This document shows positions 61,384 to 64,000 of a DNA stretch of 64,000 bases, one piece after another (position 1 is the first letter of the stretch; each line of letters starts with the position of its first letter). The notes below the pieces were generated by a model, which was not told where the DNA came from, ran no database searches, and saw nothing but the letters and a program-made list of their open reading frames with translations. Source of the stretch: Rhizophlyctis rosea. Lineage: Eukaryota > Chytridiomycota > Chytridiomycetes > Rhizophlyctidales > Rhizophlyctidaceae. The position numbers were made by a program, and so were the translations under genes. The stretch lies in the NCBI GenBank assembly GCA_027596075.1, contig JADGJC010000029.1, forward strand, positions 124,001-188,000. Reading direction: 5' to 3'.

Positions 61384-63898
61384 ATGTTCCGCCTTGCGAC
61401 GCGCCTGGTAAGTTGCGGAAAATCTCAGATGTTACCTTATGCGCGGTACTCACCAGCGGCGATGTCCTTTAGCACTCGCGCCCGGCGTCTGTATCAGGTT
61501 TGCTATCACATATTCTGAAAAGCAGGATTAATTGGCTGGTAGAAGGGCACTGACAGCCTTTTCAGGAGTCAGTCGCGGGTTCCACAACACCGCAGTATCC
61601 AAGCGCATCGCAGCCAGTTCTCCTTTGAGAGCAACCGCTGCACAGGTATTGTTATCTTCTTACTCGCCTTCCTCGTTGCCAAGGGACCTTAATGGACGAT
61701 CTTATTTCTTAGACTCCCCTTTCCTCATCATACCCCATCATCGATCATACTTACGATGCCATTGTAGTCGGCGCTGGTGGAGCCGGTTTGCGGGCCGCAT
61801 TCGGCTTGGCCAAGGAAGGATTCAAGACAGCTTGTATTACCAAATTATTCCCTACTCGGTCGCATACTGTTGCGGCCCAAGGGGGTATCAATGCTGCCAT
61901 TGGAAACATGCATGAGGATGATTGGCGGTGGCACATGTATGATACCGTGAAAGGGTCAGATTGGTTGGGTAAGCGGTCACAGATGAAGCTGTTGCCCTCC
62001 ATATTGGTCATTTATGGGATTTGGATTTGTAGGTGATCAGGATGCAATCCACTACATGTGCAAGGAGGCACCCCAAACTGTCATCGAATTGGAACATTAC
62101 GGTGTGCCTTTCTCACGTACCGAAGAGGGAAAGATTTACCAGCGAGCATTTGGTGGGCAAAGTCGGAACTTCGGGAAAGGTGGGTTGTTAAAACCTCAAA
62201 TCCGATGCTCATGTTTGTGAATATTGACGGAGATACAAATTGGGTATAGGTGGGCAAGCTCAACGGTGTGCGGCTGTGGCTGACCGTACCGGACACGCCA
62301 TCCTGCATACTCTTTACGGGCAATCCCTAAAGTACGATACCACATACTTCATCGAGTACTTCGCCTTGGATCTGATCATGGAAAATGGTACTGTGATAAG
62401 ATGAGCCACCGCGATCGTATGCAGTCCGGGAATCCTTATATTTTTTTACGCAGGTGAATGTCGCGGTGTCATTGCTCTCAGTATGGAGGATGGAACTCTC
62501 CACCGCTTCCGGGCACACAAAACTGTTCTTGCAACGGGCGGTTACGGTCGTGCCTACTTCTCCTGCACGTCCGCACACACCTGCACTGGTGATGGAAACG
62601 CCATGGTCGCCCGCGCTGGTCTCCCACTTCAGGATCTTGAGTTTGTGCAATTCCACCCTACCGGTATCTACGGTGCAGGTTGCCTGATTACGGAAGGTTC
62701 TCGTGGAGAGGGAGGGTACCTTTTGAACTCCGAGGGTGAACGTTTCATGGAACGTTACGCTCCCAGTGCGAAGGACTTGGCCAGTCGTGATGTCGTCAGT
62801 CGTTCCATGACTATCGAGATCAGGGAGGGACGTGGTGTTGGGCCCGAGAAAGATCACATCTACCTTCAACTCAGTCACTTGCCCGCGGAAGTTTTGAAGG
62901 AACGTCTCCCTGGTATCTCTGAGACGGCTGCCATCTTCGCTGGTAAGCATATGATATTGCATGTCTAGGGCTTGATAATCTTCTTGACCGGACTTTCTTA
63001 GGTGTTGACGTGACCAAGGAGCCCATCCCTGTGCTTCCCACAGTCCACTACAACATGGGAGGTATCCCTACTCGCTACACCGGTGAAGTCATCACATTCA
63101 AGGTGAATTTTCTGACATTTTAAAGAGTCAGCCCAATTCAGTAAGCTGACAAAGTATCTCAGGATGGGAAGGACGAAGTTGTTCCTGGTCTTTACGCCGC
63201 TGGCGAGGCTGGTTGTGTTTCCGTCCATGGAGCCAACCGTCTCGGTGCAAACTCCCTTTTGGACATCGTCGTCTTCGGGCGCGCTGCCGCACTACACATC
63301 AAAGATACCCTCAAACCTGGCACCCCTCACCGTGATCTTCCCAAGGACGCTGGCGCGGCAACCATTGCTAACCTCGACAAGTTGCGTTACGCTGATGGTC
63401 GCAACCCCACTGCCAACGTGCGATTGGAAATGCAGAAAGTCATGCAGAGCGATGCTGCGGTGTTCAGGACGGAGGAGAGTTTGCGGGATGGCCAGAAGAG
63501 GATTGACGCCGTTGCGCAGAAGCTGCATGATTTGAAGACGACGGACCGGGGCTTGATCTGGAACACAGATCTTGTGGAGACTTTGGAGTTGCAGAACTTG
63601 ATGACGAATGCTGTTCAGGTTGGTTGATCATGTTTTCATTGGTGTTGACTGAAAAGCATTCTCTAAAACTGCAATTTCCAAAAAGACAATGCACTCTGCT
63701 GCTGAGCGCAAGGAATCTCGGGGCGCTCACGCACGAGAGGATTACACCGAGCGTGACGACAAGAACTGGATGAAGCACACTCTATCATGGCACGACCCTC
63801 AAAGTGGCAAGGTGGACTTGGTGTACAGACCAGTCATTGACAAAACGCTAGATGAGAGCGAGATGAAGCCCGTGCCACCTGTGAAGCGTGTGTACTAG
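61384..63898 (+). CDS. SDHA: Succinate dehydrogenase flavoprotein subunit (complex II)
   Basis: Oxidises succinate to fumarate in the matrix and passes electrons to SDHB. Small 5' exons encode a presequence (MFRLATRL / HSRPASVS / [20 protein letters not shown]). The mature protein shows the FAD-binding [20 protein letters not shown], the flavinylated His in [38 protein letters not shown] and [20 protein letters not shown]. Also [20 protein letters not shown], the active-site [39 protein letters not shown] and [12 protein letters not shown]. Ends PPVKRVY at TAG 63898. All catalytic blocks are present and the gene is complete. Confidence 0.97.
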
Positions 63899-64000
63899 AA
63901 ATCTGTTCCAAGCTTGGGGATGGAATTTGCATTTGTAATATACATATTTGGAAAGGGGTATATTGTGATTTTGTTGATGTGGATTTTGGCTACTTAGATG
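63899..64000. other. 3' flank of SDHA to window end
   Basis: About 100 bp of AT-rich sequence after the stop; likely 3' UTR. Confidence 0.5.

Overview
This window is nuclear DNA from a zoosporic, chytrid-like fungus. Genes are intron-rich; introns are mostly 50-90 nt with GTAAGT/GTATGT donors. The clearest lineage clue is a full-length IFT88, a core intraflagellar-transport protein kept only by fungi that build a flagellum. The fungal context comes from a GH11 xylanase with a CBM1 module, a Bir1-type survivin homologue, a fungal-style RPEL protein and a PSD1-type phosphatidylserine decarboxylase. The xylanase-CBM1 and an expansin-like protein suggest growth on plant debris, as in saprotrophic chytrids. 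This placement is inference; no rRNA or other marker is present.

Layout. 0-1.7 kb: secreted xylanase (-), followed by about 2.5 kb of non-coding DNA with a degenerate repeat. 4-9 kb: ankyrin protein (+), SDS22 (-), a tRNA-like Pol III element and a GFA-domain enzyme (+). 9-16 kb: Bir1 (-), an F-box gene with a frameshift (+) and the PP2A methyltransferase LCMT1/PPM1 (+). 15.8-18.1 kb: unresolved coding-like fragments. 18-26 kb: NDUFS7 (-), IFT88 with a scaffold gap (+) and an FBXO21-type F-box protein (-). 26-36.9 kb: acidic nuclear-type protein, multi-pass membrane protein, small acidic-tailed protein, arrestin-like protein, PSD1 and a poly-Q/poly-D protein. 37-46.5 kb: F-box protein, RPEL protein, an unidentified gene with an internal frame change, NSE3/MAGE, a small membrane protein and SDHC. 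47-64 kb: paxillin-like LIM protein, WD40 protein, vacuolar-type amino-acid transporter, expansin-like protein, WDR82/Swd2, TRM1 and SDHA.

Functional themes. Respiration: the NDUFS7 subunit of complex I and the SDHC and SDHA subunits of complex II; PSD1 makes mitochondrial phosphatidylethanolamine. Chromosomes: Bir1 (chromosomal passenger complex), SDS22 (PP1 regulator), NSE3 (SMC5/6) and WDR82 (COMPASS/termination). Phosphatase control: SDS22 for PP1 and LCMT1 for PP2A. Cytoskeleton and flagellum: paxillin-like, RPEL and IFT88. Ubiquitin ligase adaptors: three supported F-box genes. I see no operons, CRISPR arrays, intact transposons or secondary-metabolite clusters.

I found no clearly new multi-gene system. 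The most useful leads are the frame disruptions in two genes, the artefact-like block at the IFT88 gap, the tRNA-like element, the unusual first BIR domain, very small coding exons, a GC-AG intron and the unexplained 15.8-17.8 kb region. Gene models were spliced by eye: frames and splice phases were checked, but there is no transcript support.
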